A stretch of 20,019 bases of DNA from an uncultured Clostridia bacterium. Its GTDB lineage: Bacteria > Bacillota > Clostridia > Christensenellales > UBA1242. This document shows, one piece after another, positions 1-9,445 of this stretch. Made by a program: the position numbers and the translations under genes. Location: positions 1 through 20,019 of the forward strand of contig CALEWH010000029.1 in NCBI GenBank assembly GCA_937925475.1, given 5' to 3'. The stretch's first letter is position 1, and every line of letters starts with the position of its first letter. The notes beneath the pieces are model-generated. The model ran no database searches, was not told where the DNA came from, and saw only the letters and a list, made by a program, of their open reading frames with translations.

Positions 1-3000
1 GTATTCTTGCACATATGGATGAGAACTATCACCTGTTGTAACCAGATTGAAAGTGATAAGCCCATTTTGAGTAGCAACCCCGCTAGGCACTGTTGTCTTG
101 TATGCTACAAGTGGAGTGGCTACAAGATTGCTTGAAATTGTTGTTTTTACACTGGTTATGACCTTGTCGTCTTTGTCTAATACAGTGCTATTTCCACGCG
201 ATCTGATATTGATCACATATTCGGTGTTTTCAGTCACTGCACTAAGAAGTTGATAGTAAAATCTCAAATATGTAGCGTCATATTCGTCTTTTTCACATGC
301 AGTAGGGATTATCATATTTGATTTGCCATTGATGACAAGTTCGAAATTCCAGTAGTGATAATACTTTTGATATTTTTGAAGACCTTCAAGAGTAGGTTCG
401 CCCGCATCTTCGTGGTCACGATATTTTTCATAATATTCGATAAGTGTCGCACGATCCGAATCTGTAAGGTCGTCTGTTTTTACTTTCCAAGTAAGGATAC
501 CATCTTTAATACCTAAGTCGAAAATTGCAGAAGTCTTAACCACATTTAGAAGTATAGGACTGCTTGCTTCGACAAGATAGTATGCTTGGTCAAGTGTGTA
601 TGGCACAACACTTATTGTGTACACGCCATTTTCAGTAGAAACAAACGAATCGTTTTTCAAATTGTATTCGTTGTTTCCGTTCTCTTTAACAATGCGATAT
701 TGGGTGCTTATGCCGTCGGTGATTGTTATTTTATAACTATCAACACCTTCTACACTTTTCCATTTCAAAATGTCATTTTGACTTTGTATCTCTATTGAGT
801 CGTTTACATATTTGACAACAACTCTATTTGAGATGTCACTATTTAGATAATTAACGCTAGTGCTAGTATCAAGACTGCCATTTGCTCTAACAGTGATATA
901 GTAAGTGCCAGCACTCAAATTTAGTGCGCTTATATCATAATATTCGCTTGCTTCACCAGTGATATCGGCGATTTTCTCATATGAGTTTTCGCCAGTGATA
1001 TAGATTGTATAGTTTGTGGCATTTTCCACTTTATCCCATACAAGTCTGCCATCTACACCTAGATAACTTCCGATTGTAAGACCATTTGCACCAAGCATAA
1101 GTTTGCTTACTGTCAACGAATCCGAATACAAACTATTTACATAGTTTCCGTTGTCTTGGGCAATAGTCACAACACATATTTTTGTAGGAGTGTTTGTTAG
1201 AAGTGAGTTGTTGTTGATGACCACAACATAATACGACTCTTTGTCTTGTAGTGTATAGTTGTTTTTATTAATCAAAGCATAACCACTTTCGCTTACAACA
1301 TACAAGTCATAATCTACAGCGTCACCCACTTTGTTAAATCTAAGTGTGCCGTCCTTAACAAATGGGTTTGTGCTTGCAATCCTGCTCACAACTTCGCCAT
1401 CTTTGTAGACAATCTCGTTTGAGTCAAGAATGTCGTTTTCATTTCCGATGTACTTAATAGTTATTGTAAATCCATTTCCGCTAAGTTCGGATTTTTCATA
1501 TAGATTAATCGAAGTCAAAGTTCCGCAGTTGTAGGTGTATGTATCTTTTCCAGCGACTGTTATTTTAACAACAGTGTCCACTGGCTTATCTATATCGCCT
1601 ATACTTTCGTATGCGTCCCAAGTCAAAACACCATTTGTCAAAGCGATGTTTTTAGGGTCAGAAAGTTTGTACACTGCGATAACACTTCCGCTACTATTTA
1701 GATAACCTGTATCCGATTCAGTACTTGTAGTATTGCCAAGCGCAACTATTTTGATTTCGTATTTGCCTGCTCCTTCAAAACTACTATTTGGAAGAGAGAT
1801 GCTGTTTGTATCAGCTTCGACATTTTGGCTAAATACAAATCCGTTTAGGCCTTCCAAAGCAAATCCATTGTTTTTTGGAACATTGTCCCAACTTAGTGTG
1901 TCACCCACTTTATTAAAAGAAGTGATGTTGTTTAGTTTTTGTATTTTTCTATATGCGCTTTCATTCGAACCTATGTTGTCTTCACCAACAACACTTATGT
2001 TAAGCAAATAGTCCACGCCTTCTTTCAAGGTGGCAGTGTTTAGTTTTACAAGGCCTTTTTCATTGATTTGGTACTCGACATTCTCGTTGATTGGTGTATA
2101 CATTGCGTCATATAGTTTTACGATATATCCGTCTGCACCGTCCACCAAATCAAACATTATTTGACCGTTTACTACATACAACGAAGTGCCATTTAGTTTT
2201 GTAATTTGTATTATTGCTTGCTCGCCATTAATGACATTTGTGTTTTTGTCGCCGATTGCCACAGCCACAACATTATAGTTTCCACTTGGAAGTGCACTCA
2301 AATCAAACTCGGCTTCTTTGCTCTCCACATTTACGCTTTGAGTCCAGTCACTTGATGCACCTGCAATTTGATCCTTGCTTATTGTGATTTTCATAAGTCT
2401 AGGATTGTTTTTGCTGTTTATGTTAAGCACTAGTCGACCACTAGTCACTTTGCCTTGTACAGCTGGCAAAACTTCGACTTCGACCGCTTGGCTCTCTCTG
2501 CCACGAGCTACATATTCGATATTGTCGTCACCGATGCCTTGTGCTGTCGAACCTAATTTTGTAATCGAGATATAGTTTAGACCCACACCAAAATATGTAG
2601 AGTCAAGTGCTATTGTCGATGTTGTATTATTAAACGATTGGTCTGACAATGTATATGTTTGTGTATGTGCTTGATTGGATGTGTCGACCATTTTTACTAG
2701 CACTACACTACTATCAGAATTTTCAAACGATAGCAAATAATCGTTGTTTTTGATTTTGATACTTTCCACTGGCACAACACTCTTTTGTGTAAGAATGACA
2801 GTTGTGCCGTCCACGCTATCAAACTTTCCGTCCACTCTTCGTGTAACAGATATGTATGTTTTGCTACTTAGATTGAATGTGTCAAAAGTATTTGTGGTGA
2901 TAATTTGTTCGCTTTGCAAAAGCCCGTCAACATAACACTTCATAATGTATTTTGAGCCCGATTGATGTTCCCACGAAAGTGTGCCATTTGTGATATCATA

Positions 3001-5148
3001 TGTGCTTATTCGGTCGGCTCTTAATAGGTTTGAATTTGTGAATGTGTCCGAATTGATTGTGTTTTTGTCATTGCCCACAACTGTTATTTTTGCGACATTG
3101 ACATCTTGAATCGAACTTGGACTAAACACATTTTCTTCGGCAAATTGGCTTTGTGAGTTAAAGTCCACAATGTATCCAAAACTACCAGATATGTTTGACC
3201 AAGTAAGTTTGTTGTCTTTAACTGTGATTTCGGTTACTGCTTCAAGTTTTGTGAAAGCAAAACTTCCGCACGATGCTTGGTCTGGGTCAATGCAAGTGCT
3301 GGCTGATGGGAACACTTTTATTGTGTGTACGCCCGCCAACAATGCACTTGTGCCAAAGCCAAGGTTAAGTTTTGTAAGGTCGATTGTCACATCTGCACTT
3401 CCGACTGTAACAAAACTAGCAGTTTTGCTTATCTTTTGCGAGTTTTCATCGTCAAGGACTACTTCAAATGTTTCAACATCTTTTGCGTCAATATTTACTT
3501 TTAGTAGACCAGCGTTTGAAATAGAAACAACTGCCAAAGAAGGAAGTTTTGTAAAGCCTTCTGCGTATTTAGAAATTTCGTCAATTATTCCGACATTGCT
3601 TGCATTTGCTATGTTTGTTACACTTTCGTCTTCCACATATGGTCGGATGATAACCTTCATATATTCGGCTGAAGGAATGATTGGTTTTGAAAGGTCAAAT
3701 ACACGACTATTTGATATTACAACCACATTTTTGTTGTTGAGTACAGTGGTTTCACTATTTACAAATGTGATTTCGTAGTTTAGTTTTTCGATAAGTTCGT
3801 TGCTAAAACCATTTGTCAAAAGCGAGCTTGTATCAATTGTAAGTTTGTTTTCGCCTAGATTTACGCTTCCACTTAGATAGTCCATTTTATAAAATTCGAG
3901 AACACTACTCTCCGAATATTTGCCAGTAATTGTACTTGCGCTATCGCCATTTGATTTTACTGTTACAGCATATGCACCTGGGTCAAATCCCATATCTTTT
4001 GCACTGTTTGTAAAGTCAAAATATGTATCGCGTGTAATATATTCATAATGTCCACGGTTGGACGAGATCGAAACTGTGTAGTCTTTTGCGCCACTCACTC
4101 TATTCCAAGTAAGTATTCCGTTTGTAAGGGCGTCATTTTCTTTGTTTTTGATTTTCAAATTTGTAGGGTTTGAAATTTTTAAAACTGATTTTACAGCGCT
4201 ATAATCGCTCGACAAAACATAGTTTAGTACGCCTTCTTCGTCTTCAAAAGGTGTAAGTCCGTCTTTTGTCACGCCATCAACAGTGTGATAAAACACTGAT
4301 TTTACTTTAAAGTCAAAACTATCTTGAGATACATTGTCTGAGTTTACATTATATGTATTTTGCTCGTTTGTCAATGTTATGTCGGAGCCATTTACATTTG
4401 CAATATAATTTGTAGCATAAGGGTTTTTAACCCAAGTAAACAGACCGTTTTGTACACTCTCGATCTTTGGAGTAGACAATGGAAGTATCTTAATGTTTTT
4501 ACTTGCTGGGCCATCGACATACTCGATGTTTTCGCTTATTGCAGTAACATTGATTATGTTTTGGATATCGTTTGTCAAAACAGGTGTAAATTCGGTCGAA
4601 GATGTTGTGTAGTCTTCGCCATTGATGCAAACTATATATTTGTCCGCGTGTTCGACCGCATCCCAAACAAGTTTGCCTCCTTCAAAGCGAAGGTTTTGTG
4701 GTTGGGCTAGCACTTCGGGATGGTCGTGAATACGCACAACCGCATACGCTGAGTGATTGCCACTATCAGATGTAAACTTTATTTCGACTGGTGTAGGTTC
4801 GTTGTTTATGTCAAAAGCTTTTGCTTCAAACTTAACTGCATACGATACACCATTGTCAAATATGTATCCTTCTGGAAGCAAGTATGCACTGCCATTTGGA
4901 GTAACAATGTCCACATACACTTTTGTGTTGGTCGAAGCCTTAGGAGAAAGATTGTATGTAATGGTGAATGTGTCATCAACCACAACATCAATAGTGGTTT
5001 TTCCATTTTCCACTTTGCTCTCGACAGACGGAGTAAGAGTCAGACTCGTAACACTTATAGTCGTATCTCTTTTACAACTACAAGCCCCAAAGAGAGCAGT
5101 TGCGACAATACCTAGGGCAAAAGCCAAAACAATTTTCAATCTTTTCAT
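1..5148 (-). CDS. Giant repetitive surface lipoprotein, C-terminus beyond window
   Basis: The frame read leftwards from the ATG at 5148 has no stop down to base 1, giving at least 1716 residues. The N-terminus is a lipoprotein signal: MKRLK, a hydrophobic stretch, then the lipobox LFGAC with the lipidated Cys at residue 23, so the protein should be anchored outside the membrane. The rest is beta-rich and built of about 17 units averaging roughly 93 residues. Each opens with a pattern like G-x-L-x-W-x-x-V followed by a Y-x-V strand. Trp codons of this motif lie at 4663, 4432, 4105, 3199, 2971, 1888, 1618, 1036, 760 and 487; other units carry F, V or I there. Size and pattern fit Ig-like or fibronectin-III-like domains. 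The units are strongly diverged, not recent copies. A weak ribosome site (AGGTG) precedes the start. The function is unknown; adhesion or glycan binding is a guess. Confidence 0.85.
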   Translation of the reverse strand, partial: MKRLKIVLAFALGIVATALFGACSCKRDTTISVTSLTLTPSVESKVENGKTTIDVVVDDTFTITYNLSPKASTNTKVYVDIVTPNGSAYLLPEGYIFDNGVSYAVKFEAKAFDINNEPTPVEIKFTSDSGNHSAYAVVRIHDHPEVLAQPQNLRFEGGKLVWDAVEHADKYIVCINGEDYTTSSTEFTPVLTNDIQNIINVTAISENIEYVDGPASKNIKILPLSTPKIESVQNGLFTWVKNPYATNYIANVNGSDITLTNEQNTYNVNSDNVSQDSFDFKVKSVFYHTVDGVTKDGLTPFEDEEGVLNYVLSSDYSAVKSVLKISNPTNLKIKNKENDALTNGILTWNRVSGAKDYTVSISSNRGHYEYITRDTYFDFTNSAKDMGFDPGAYAVTVKSNGDSASTITGKYSESSVLEFYKMDYLSGSVNLGENKLTIDTSSLLTNGFSNELIEKLNYEITFVNSETTVLNNKNVVVISNSRVFDLSKPIIPSAEYMKVIIRPYVEDESVTNIANASNVGIIDEISKYAEGFTKLPSLAVVSISNAGLLKVNIDAKDVETFEVVLDDENSQKISKTASFVTVGSADVTIDLTKLNLGFGTSALLAGVHTIKVFPSASTCIDPDQASCGSFAFTKLEAVTEITVKDNKLTWSNISGSFGYIVDFNSQSQFAEENVFSPSSIQDVNVAKITVVGNDKNTINSDTFTNSNLLRADRISTYDITNGTLSWEHQSGSKYIMKCYVDGLLQSEQIITTNTFDTFNLSSKTYISVTRRVDGKFDSVDGTTVILTQKSVVPVESIKIKNNDYLLSFENSDSSVVLVKMVDTSNQAHTQTYTLSDQSFNNTTSTIALDSTYFGVGLNYISITKLGSTAQGIGDDNIEYVARGRESQAVEVEVLPAVQGKVTSGRLVLNINSKNNPRLMKITISKDQIAGASSDWTQSVNVESKEAEFDLSALPSGNYNVVAVAIGDKNTNVINGEQAIIQITKLNGTSLYVVNGQIMFDLVDGADGYIVKLYDAMYTPINENVEYQINEKGLVKLNTATLKEGVDYLLNISVVGEDNIGSNESAYRKIQKLNNITSFNKVGDTLSWDNVPKNNGFALEGLNGFVFSQNVEADTNSISLPNSSFEGAGKYEIKIVALGNTTSTESDTGYLNSSGSVIAVYKLSDPKNIALTNGVLTWDAYESIGDIDKPVDTVVKITVAGKDTYTYNCGTLTSINLYEKSELSGNGFTITIKYIGNENDILDSNEIVYKDGEVVSRIASTNPFVKDGTLRFNKVGDAVDYDLYVVSESGYALINKNNYTLQDKESYYVVVINNNSLLTNTPTKICVVTIAQDNGNYVNSLYSDSLTVSKLMLGANGLTIGSYLGVDGRLVWDKVENATNYTIYITGENSYEKIADITGEASEYYDISALNLSAGTYYITVRANGSLDTSTSVNYLNSDISNRVVVKYVNDSIEIQSQNDILKWKSVEGVDSYKITITDGISTQYRIVKENGNNEYNLKNDSFVSTENGVYTISVVPYTLDQAYYLVEASSPILLNVVKTSAIFDLGIKDGILTWKVKTDDLTDSDRATLIEYYEKYRDHEDAGEPTLEGLQKYQKYYHYWNFELVINGKSNMIIPTACEKDEYDATYLRFYYQLLSAVTENTEYVINIRSRGNSTVLDKDDKVITSVKTTISSNLVATPLVAYKTTVPSGVATQNGLITFNLVTTGDSSHPYVQEY

Positions 5149-5178
5149 AATACACCTATTTTCCATTTTTATATTGTT

Positions 5179-5206
5179 ATTTTAGCACACAACAATCCTT
5201 AGACAA
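5179..5206 (-). promoter_or_regulatory. Candidate promoter of the giant lipoprotein gene
   Basis: On the minus strand TTGTCT (5201-5206) and TAAAAT (5179-5184) are 16 bp apart, with a TGC just before the -10 box (extended -10). It lies about 30 bp upstream of the lipoprotein ATG. A second weaker pair lies slightly nearer the gene, so the exact start point is uncertain. Confidence 0.4.
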
Positions 5207-5272
5207 AACAATTTGCAAAAGATTATTTATATTTATATAAATAACAAATTCTGTTGTAGTTTTAGTTTAGAC

Positions 5273-5308
5273 AAAAAAAGAGCAAAATATTTGAAACAAT
5301 TTTGCTCT
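5273..5308 (-). terminator. Terminator of the hydrogenase operon
   Basis: Nine bases after the hydA stop, the minus strand holds a perfect 10-bp stem (AGAGCAAAAT with ATTTTGCTCT, 5299-5308 and 5279-5288), a 10-nt loop and a run of seven T. This is a typical intrinsic terminator. It separates the hyd operon from the lipoprotein gene transcribed in the same direction. Confidence 0.85.
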
Positions 5309-5316
5309 CAATTTTT

Positions 5317-6990
5317 TTATTTTTTAGGTTTGCGACTATAATGCAAAAGCGAGTGTGCAAGGTTTTTCGATGGAATGAAAAAGTCCTTGTAGATATCTGA
5401 CACTTCTTTGTTTGTGCTGGACACACGCGACTTCAACTTGCTATCAACTGAGTACAGCGAACCACCCCTAAGAAGTTTGACATCTTCGATATCGACCTTG
5501 TCGTAGTCGACATATGGTTGGCCACCACCATTGATACAGCCACCAGGGCACGCCATAACTTCTACAAAGTCATAGTGAACCTTTTTCTTAATGATATCTT
5601 GCATAACAGCATTTGCATTACTAAGACCGTTTACAACACAAAGTCTCAATTTGAAGTCGCCAGCACTAATCAAAACATCTTTGCGACCTTTGGATTTGCG
5701 CACTTCTTCAAAATCAACTCTGTCATATCCAAGCAAACTGCATACATATCTAAGCACCGCTTCGGTGACACCACCAGTCACGCCAAATATTAGTCCTGCT
5801 CCACTATAATATGACAAAGGCTTGTCCCATTCAGCAGGCTTTATATTTTTATAATCTATGCCAGCGTCTTTTATCATTTTTGCAAGTTCACGAGTAGTAA
5901 GGACGGCATCCACATCTTTGCCCCTTTCCTTTTCACCCTTTTTAGCAGTGCAAGGCATTATGCCCACTACTTTAACCTTGTTTTTGTCTATTTTCTCTTT
6001 TTTAGAATAAAAGTTTTTGACTATCGCACCTAGCATTTCTGTCGGGCTTTTGCAAGTGGACAAGTGATTTGTGTGGTCAGGATAAAAGTTTTGCATATAC
6101 TTAAACCACGCTGGACAACAACTACTAAATAGTGGCAAATCACTCTTTCTATCAATGCGGTCAAGTAGTTCGTGTGCTTCTTCAATTACTGTAAAATCCG
6201 CACCCATATTGACATCAAAGACTTTATCAAATCCAAGTTTTTTAAGACACGCCACCATTTTGCCTTCGTCAAATGTGCCAATTTCTTCACCCCATTCTTC
6301 AGCAAGTGCAACACGCACTGACGGCGCTATTTGACAAGTAACATAGTAATTTTTGTCAGAAAGTAGACTATTTACTGTCATAATCTCACTTTTTTCATAT
6401 AAAGCACCAGTAGGGCAAACTAGCACACATTGACCACAACCCACGCATGTACTTTCTTTTAATGGCGCATCATATGCACAGCCCACAAAAGTATCAAAAC
6501 CGCGTTGTTGTTTTGTAAGTGCAAAGACCGACTGAGTGTTTGCACAGATATTGTTACATCTGCCACAAAGTATGCATTTATTGTTGTCTCGCACTATACA
6601 CGGACTTGACTCGTCAATTTCAAATTTGTCTTCATATTCACTTTTTTCAATATGATACTCATCAAAAAGTTTTTGCAATTTACACTTTTGGTCACGCGCA
6701 CAATTTTTGCAGTCATAATGATGTTTTGACATTATAAGTTTTAGAGTGGTTTTTCTCGAATTTATGACTCTATCACTATTTGTGACCACATTCATTCCGT
6801 CACTTACTCTGCACGAACACGCTGGCATCAATCTGCCATTTACTTCACACATACATATTCGACAATTGCTGTCGTGACATACATTTTTCAAATAACATAG
6901 TGTAGGCACTTCAATATTGTTTTTGCGACATACATCTATAAGCAATTCGCCATTTTGTGCTTCAAAGTTTTTTCCATTAATGTTTATCAT
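5317..6990 (-). CDS. hydA: [FeFe] hydrogenase catalytic subunit (HydA, bifurcating type)
   Basis: Catalytic subunit that reversibly reduces protons to H2 in the cytoplasm. The 557-residue product shows, in order: a plant-type [2Fe-2S] domain (C32, C43, C46 and C58 or C60), a His-Cys3 [4Fe-4S] site (H90, C94, C97, C103), two [4Fe-4S] ferredoxin motifs (C139/142/145/149 and C182/185/188/192), and the H-cluster domain. The three H-cluster signatures are intact: FSSCCPAW (C292 ligand, C291 the proton-relay Cys), MPCTAKK (C347) and EVMACPGGCINGGG (C481, C485). The C-terminus is the small-subunit segment ending LLHYSRK. It lacks the extra C-terminal iron-sulfur domain of the longer Thermotoga HydA. 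The start is the ATG at 6990, overlapping the hydB stop by one base (TAATG) behind a G-rich ribosome site. An in-frame ATG at 7023 lies inside hydB and is less likely. Maturases HydE/F/G are not in this window. Confidence 0.95.
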   Translation of the reverse strand: MININGKNFEAQNGELLIDVCRKNNIEVPTLCYLKNVCHDSNCRICMCEVNGRLMPACSCRVSDGMNVVTNSDRVINSRKTTLKLIMSKHHYDCKNCARDQKCKLQKLFDEYHIEKSEYEDKFEIDESSPCIVRDNNKCILCGRCNNICANTQSVFALTKQQRGFDTFVGCAYDAPLKESTCVGCGQCVLVCPTGALYEKSEIMTVNSLLSDKNYYVTCQIAPSVRVALAEEWGEEIGTFDEGKMVACLKKLGFDKVFDVNMGADFTVIEEAHELLDRIDRKSDLPLFSSCCPAWFKYMQNFYPDHTNHLSTCKSPTEMLGAIVKNFYSKKEKIDKNKVKVVGIMPCTAKKGEKERGKDVDAVLTTRELAKMIKDAGIDYKNIKPAEWDKPLSYYSGAGLIFGVTGGVTEAVLRYVCSLLGYDRVDFEEVRKSKGRKDVLISAGDFKLRLCVVNGLSNANAVMQDIIKKKVHYDFVEVMACPGGCINGGGQPYVDYDKVDIEDVKLLRGGSLYSVDSKLKSRVSSTNKEVSDIYKDFFIPSKNLAHSLLHYSRKPKK

Positions 6991-8843
6991 TATTTTCCCC
7001 CTTTTACTGCACCAAAACGGCAAGTTTCTTTACATTTGCCACATTTTACACATATTTGTTGGTCTATCACAAACGGACATCTCAATTCGCCACTTATAGC
7101 TTTTACAGGACAAACTCTCGAACAAGCACTGCACCCTACACATTTTTTAGGGTCAATCTCATACCTCACAAGAGATTTGCACACACCTGCGGGACAACGA
7201 TGATTTTTAATATGCTCAATGTACTCATCTTTATAGTATTTTAGTGTAGAAAGTACTGGATTTGGGCTATTTTGACCAAGCCCACAAAGCGAATTTTCTT
7301 TTATGTAGTGTGACAAACTTTCAAGTTCGTCCAAATCACTCATCTCACCCTTGCCATCACATATTTTTTCCAATATTTCAAGCAGTCGTTTATTTCCTAT
7401 TCGGCAAGGAGTGCATTTGCCACACGATTCGTCCACTGAAAAGTGCAAGAAAAATCTAGCAAGGTCGACCATACAAGTGTCTTCGTCTAGCACAATCATT
7501 CCGCCAGACCCCATCATCGAACCAAGTTTTTGCAAACTCTCATAGTCAATAGGCGTATCCAGATATTCTTTTGGCACACAGCCACCGCTTGGACCACCCA
7601 TTTGCACTGCCTTAAACTCTTTATTGTTAGGGATTCCACCACCTATTTTATAAACAATCTCTCTTATTGTTGTGCCCATAGGAAGTTCGATAAGTCCAGT
7701 GTGATTTATCTTTCCAGTTAGAGCAAAGACTTTTGTTCCTTTACTATTTTCAGTACCTATTTTAGCGTAGTTTTGCCCACCATTAAGTATAATGTAAGGC
7801 ACATTAACATATGTCTCAACATTGTTTAGTAATGTAGGCGAATTATCATAACCGCTTTGCGCTGGATATGGTGGTCTCACACGCGGTTCTCCACGCTTTC
7901 CTTCCGAACTTCTTAACAATGCAGTTTCTTCTCCGCACACAAATGCACCTGCACCAATCTTTATATCTAAATCAAAGTTCCAGCCAGTACCTAGTATGTT
8001 TTTGCCAATAAGTCCATACTTTTTGGCAACCTCTATTGCTTTTTGCAATCTTTGGTGAGCAAGAGTATATTCAGCTCTAATATACACATATCCCATATGC
8101 GCGTCTATTGCATAACTTGCTATAGTCATTGCTTCGATAAGAGCAAAAGGATTTCTCTCGACAATACTCCTATCCATAAACGCACCTGGGTCACCTTCAT
8201 CACAGTTGCAAAATACATATTTTTTATCCGAGTGGTTTACACGAGTAAGTTCCCACTTTTTGCCAGTAGAAAATCCAGCACCACCACGACCACGCAAGCC
8301 ACTGGTTTTTATCTCATCAATAACTTGTAAAGGAGTCATAGATGTCAGTACTTTGTGTAATGCTTTAAATCCGTCAACAGCAATATAGTCTTCTATATTT
8401 TCAGGGTCAATCAACTCGCCATCTTTCAAAGCAATCATATATTGATATTTATAAAAATTGAGTTGGTCCTTTTGTGCTTTTGGAAGACCATCTTCCTTCA
8501 ATAAATACTCTTCGACAACTTCACCTTTTAGCAAGTGTCGCTCCACAATAACTTTTGCTCGCTCGGCTGTTACATTCGAATAAAACACATCGCCTGGATT
8601 GACTATGACGATAGGGCCAAATGCACATAGACCAAAACAGCCAGTTTTGTTGATGCTGACATTATTGATGCCATTTTGCTTGCACGCTTTTTTAAAGCCT
8701 TCCATTGTCGAATGACTTTTATTGCTAACACAACCCGAACTACAACAAACCATTATTTCCCAATGGTCACTCTTTTGATTGCGCCTTACAGCCATAACTT
8801 TTTGACGCTGTTTTTTAATTTGTTCTAATTGTTTTATATCCAT
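6990..8843 (-). CDS. hydB: Hydrogenase flavoprotein subunit (HydB, NuoF-like)
   Basis: 617-residue NADH- and FMN-binding subunit of the trimeric hydrogenase. The order of domains is: N-terminal thioredoxin-like [2Fe-2S] domain (C33, C38, C69, C73); NuoF core with the NADH-site glycine motif RGRGGAGF (about 184-191), the FMN-site segment NCDEGDPGAFMDR (213-225) and GAGAFVCGEETALL (297-310); an SLBB segment; a [4Fe-4S] site ESCGKCTPC (C474, C477, C480) completed by C520; and a C-terminal ferredoxin domain with two [4Fe-4S] motifs (C568/571/574/578 and C598/601/604/608). H548, C550 and C555 sit in the linker where characterised HydB proteins hold a structural metal site (from memory of the family). 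The start ATG lies six bases after the hydC stop; its AGGA ribosome site overlaps that stop. This domain set is the one found in electron-bifurcating HydABC; bifurcation itself is inferred. Confidence 0.93.
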   Translation of the reverse strand: MDIKQLEQIKKQRQKVMAVRRNQKSDHWEIMVCCSSGCVSNKSHSTMEGFKKACKQNGINNVSINKTGCFGLCAFGPIVIVNPGDVFYSNVTAERAKVIVERHLLKGEVVEEYLLKEDGLPKAQKDQLNFYKYQYMIALKDGELIDPENIEDYIAVDGFKALHKVLTSMTPLQVIDEIKTSGLRGRGGAGFSTGKKWELTRVNHSDKKYVFCNCDEGDPGAFMDRSIVERNPFALIEAMTIASYAIDAHMGYVYIRAEYTLAHQRLQKAIEVAKKYGLIGKNILGTGWNFDLDIKIGAGAFVCGEETALLRSSEGKRGEPRVRPPYPAQSGYDNSPTLLNNVETYVNVPYIILNGGQNYAKIGTENSKGTKVFALTGKINHTGLIELPMGTTIREIVYKIGGGIPNNKEFKAVQMGGPSGGCVPKEYLDTPIDYESLQKLGSMMGSGGMIVLDEDTCMVDLARFFLHFSVDESCGKCTPCRIGNKRLLEILEKICDGKGEMSDLDELESLSHYIKENSLCGLGQNSPNPVLSTLKYYKDEYIEHIKNHRCPAGVCKSLVRYEIDPKKCVGCSACSRVCPVKAISGELRCPFVIDQQICVKCGKCKETCRFGAVKGGK

Positions 8844-8849
8844 ACTATC

Positions 8850-9320
8850 CTACTTTAAATTGGAAATAATTTCTCTTATTTGATTTCGTGTGACCTTGCC
8901 ATACACTTCGCCATTAATTGTCACAACAGGTGCAAGCCCACAACACCCCACACAACGCGTGTTTGTAAGAGCCCACTTTCCGTCCTTGCTCGAAGTACCC
9001 ATTTTTATTTCTAACAATTTTTCAAGTTCGTCCACAATGTCACCAGCGCCATTTACAAAACACGCAGTGCCCATACACACATCAATGTTGTATTTTGCCT
9101 TTGGAGTAAGAGTAAATTGAGTATAAAAGGTGATTATTCCATATAGCTCGCTCTCGCTAATACCAAGAGTATGACTTATCTCACCACAAAATTCGCGCGG
9201 GATATATCCAAACTTTTGTTGGATTTCGTGCAAACATTTGATTGTGTCCTTATCTTTGTTTTGGTACTTTTTAAGTATTTTCTCCACGGCATTTCGTGGG
9301 CAGTCGTTTTGCTTTTGCAT
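8850..9320 (-). CDS. hydC: Hydrogenase [2Fe-2S] subunit (HydC, NuoE-like)
   Basis: 156-residue thioredoxin-fold subunit that carries one [2Fe-2S] cluster and docks on the flavoprotein subunit. The cluster ligands are visible as VCMGTAC (C82, C87) and CVGCCG (C123, C127), the classic NuoE spacing. The helical N-terminal part holds the family pattern around FGYIPRE and ITFYTQF. Length is normal for NuoE/HydC. It is the first gene of the operon; the start at 9320 is fixed by a strong AAAGGAG site six bases upstream. NuoE-like proteins also occur in NADH dehydrogenase and formate dehydrogenase complexes, but the fused ferredoxin domains of hydB and the adjoining hydA make the assignment secure. 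Confidence 0.93.
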   Translation of the reverse strand: MQKQNDCPRNAVEKILKKYQNKDKDTIKCLHEIQQKFGYIPREFCGEISHTLGISESELYGIITFYTQFTLTPKAKYNIDVCMGTACFVNGAGDIVDELEKLLEIKMGTSSKDGKWALTNTRCVGCCGLAPVVTINGEVYGKVTRNQIREIISNLK

Positions 9321-9341
9321 ATGTGACTCCTTTCTAGTGTA

Positions 9342-9369
9342 AGTATAACATAATTTGAAGTAATTCCAA
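9342..9369 (-). promoter_or_regulatory. Promoter of hydCBA
   Basis: On the minus strand TTGGAA (9364-9369) and TATACT (9342-9347) are 16 bp apart, with TGT directly before the -10 box (extended -10). Transcription would start just before the hydC ribosome site, giving a very short leader. A second, weaker candidate (TTGACA with a 19-bp spacer) lies upstream and overlaps the -35 box of the divergent DUF1846 promoter. Confidence 0.6.
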
Positions 9370-9397
9370 AAAAATATAACTGTATTTTGTTATGTAT

Positions 9398-9426
9398 TTG
9401 TCAAAATAAGACGTGTGTGATATACT
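9398..9426 (+). promoter_or_regulatory. Promoter of the DUF1846 gene
   Basis: TTGTCA (9398-9403), a 17-bp spacer and TATACT (9421-9426), with TGA immediately before the -10 box. It lies 20 bp before the chosen start codon and points away from hydCBA. Confidence 0.75.
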
Positions 9427-9433
9427 CTAACTA

Positions 9434-9440
9434 GTGAGGA
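9434..9440 (+). promoter_or_regulatory. Ribosome binding site that fixes the DUF1846 start
   Basis: GTGAGGA lies five bases before the ATG at 9446. A GTG within the same stretch is in frame and could be mistaken for the start, but it has no ribosome site of its own and is too close to the -10 box. Confidence 0.7.
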
Positions 9441-9445
9441 TAACT

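Noticed and set aside
3170..3778. Plus-strand open frame of 202 codons inside the giant lipoprotein gene
   Set aside because: It lies opposite the lipoprotein frame, which avoids the minus-strand stop triplets throughout; it has no ribosome site and its composition is that of an antisense shadow.
5224..5247. Palindromic AT stretch (TTATTTATATTTATATAAATAA) before the giant lipoprotein gene
   Set aside because: Simple A/T alternation gives such palindromes by chance in AT-rich intergenic DNA; no further operator signs.
6991..7023. Start of hydA at 7023
   Set aside because: It would put 11 extra residues inside hydB coding sequence; the ATG at 6990 in the TAATG overlap matches the family N-terminus.
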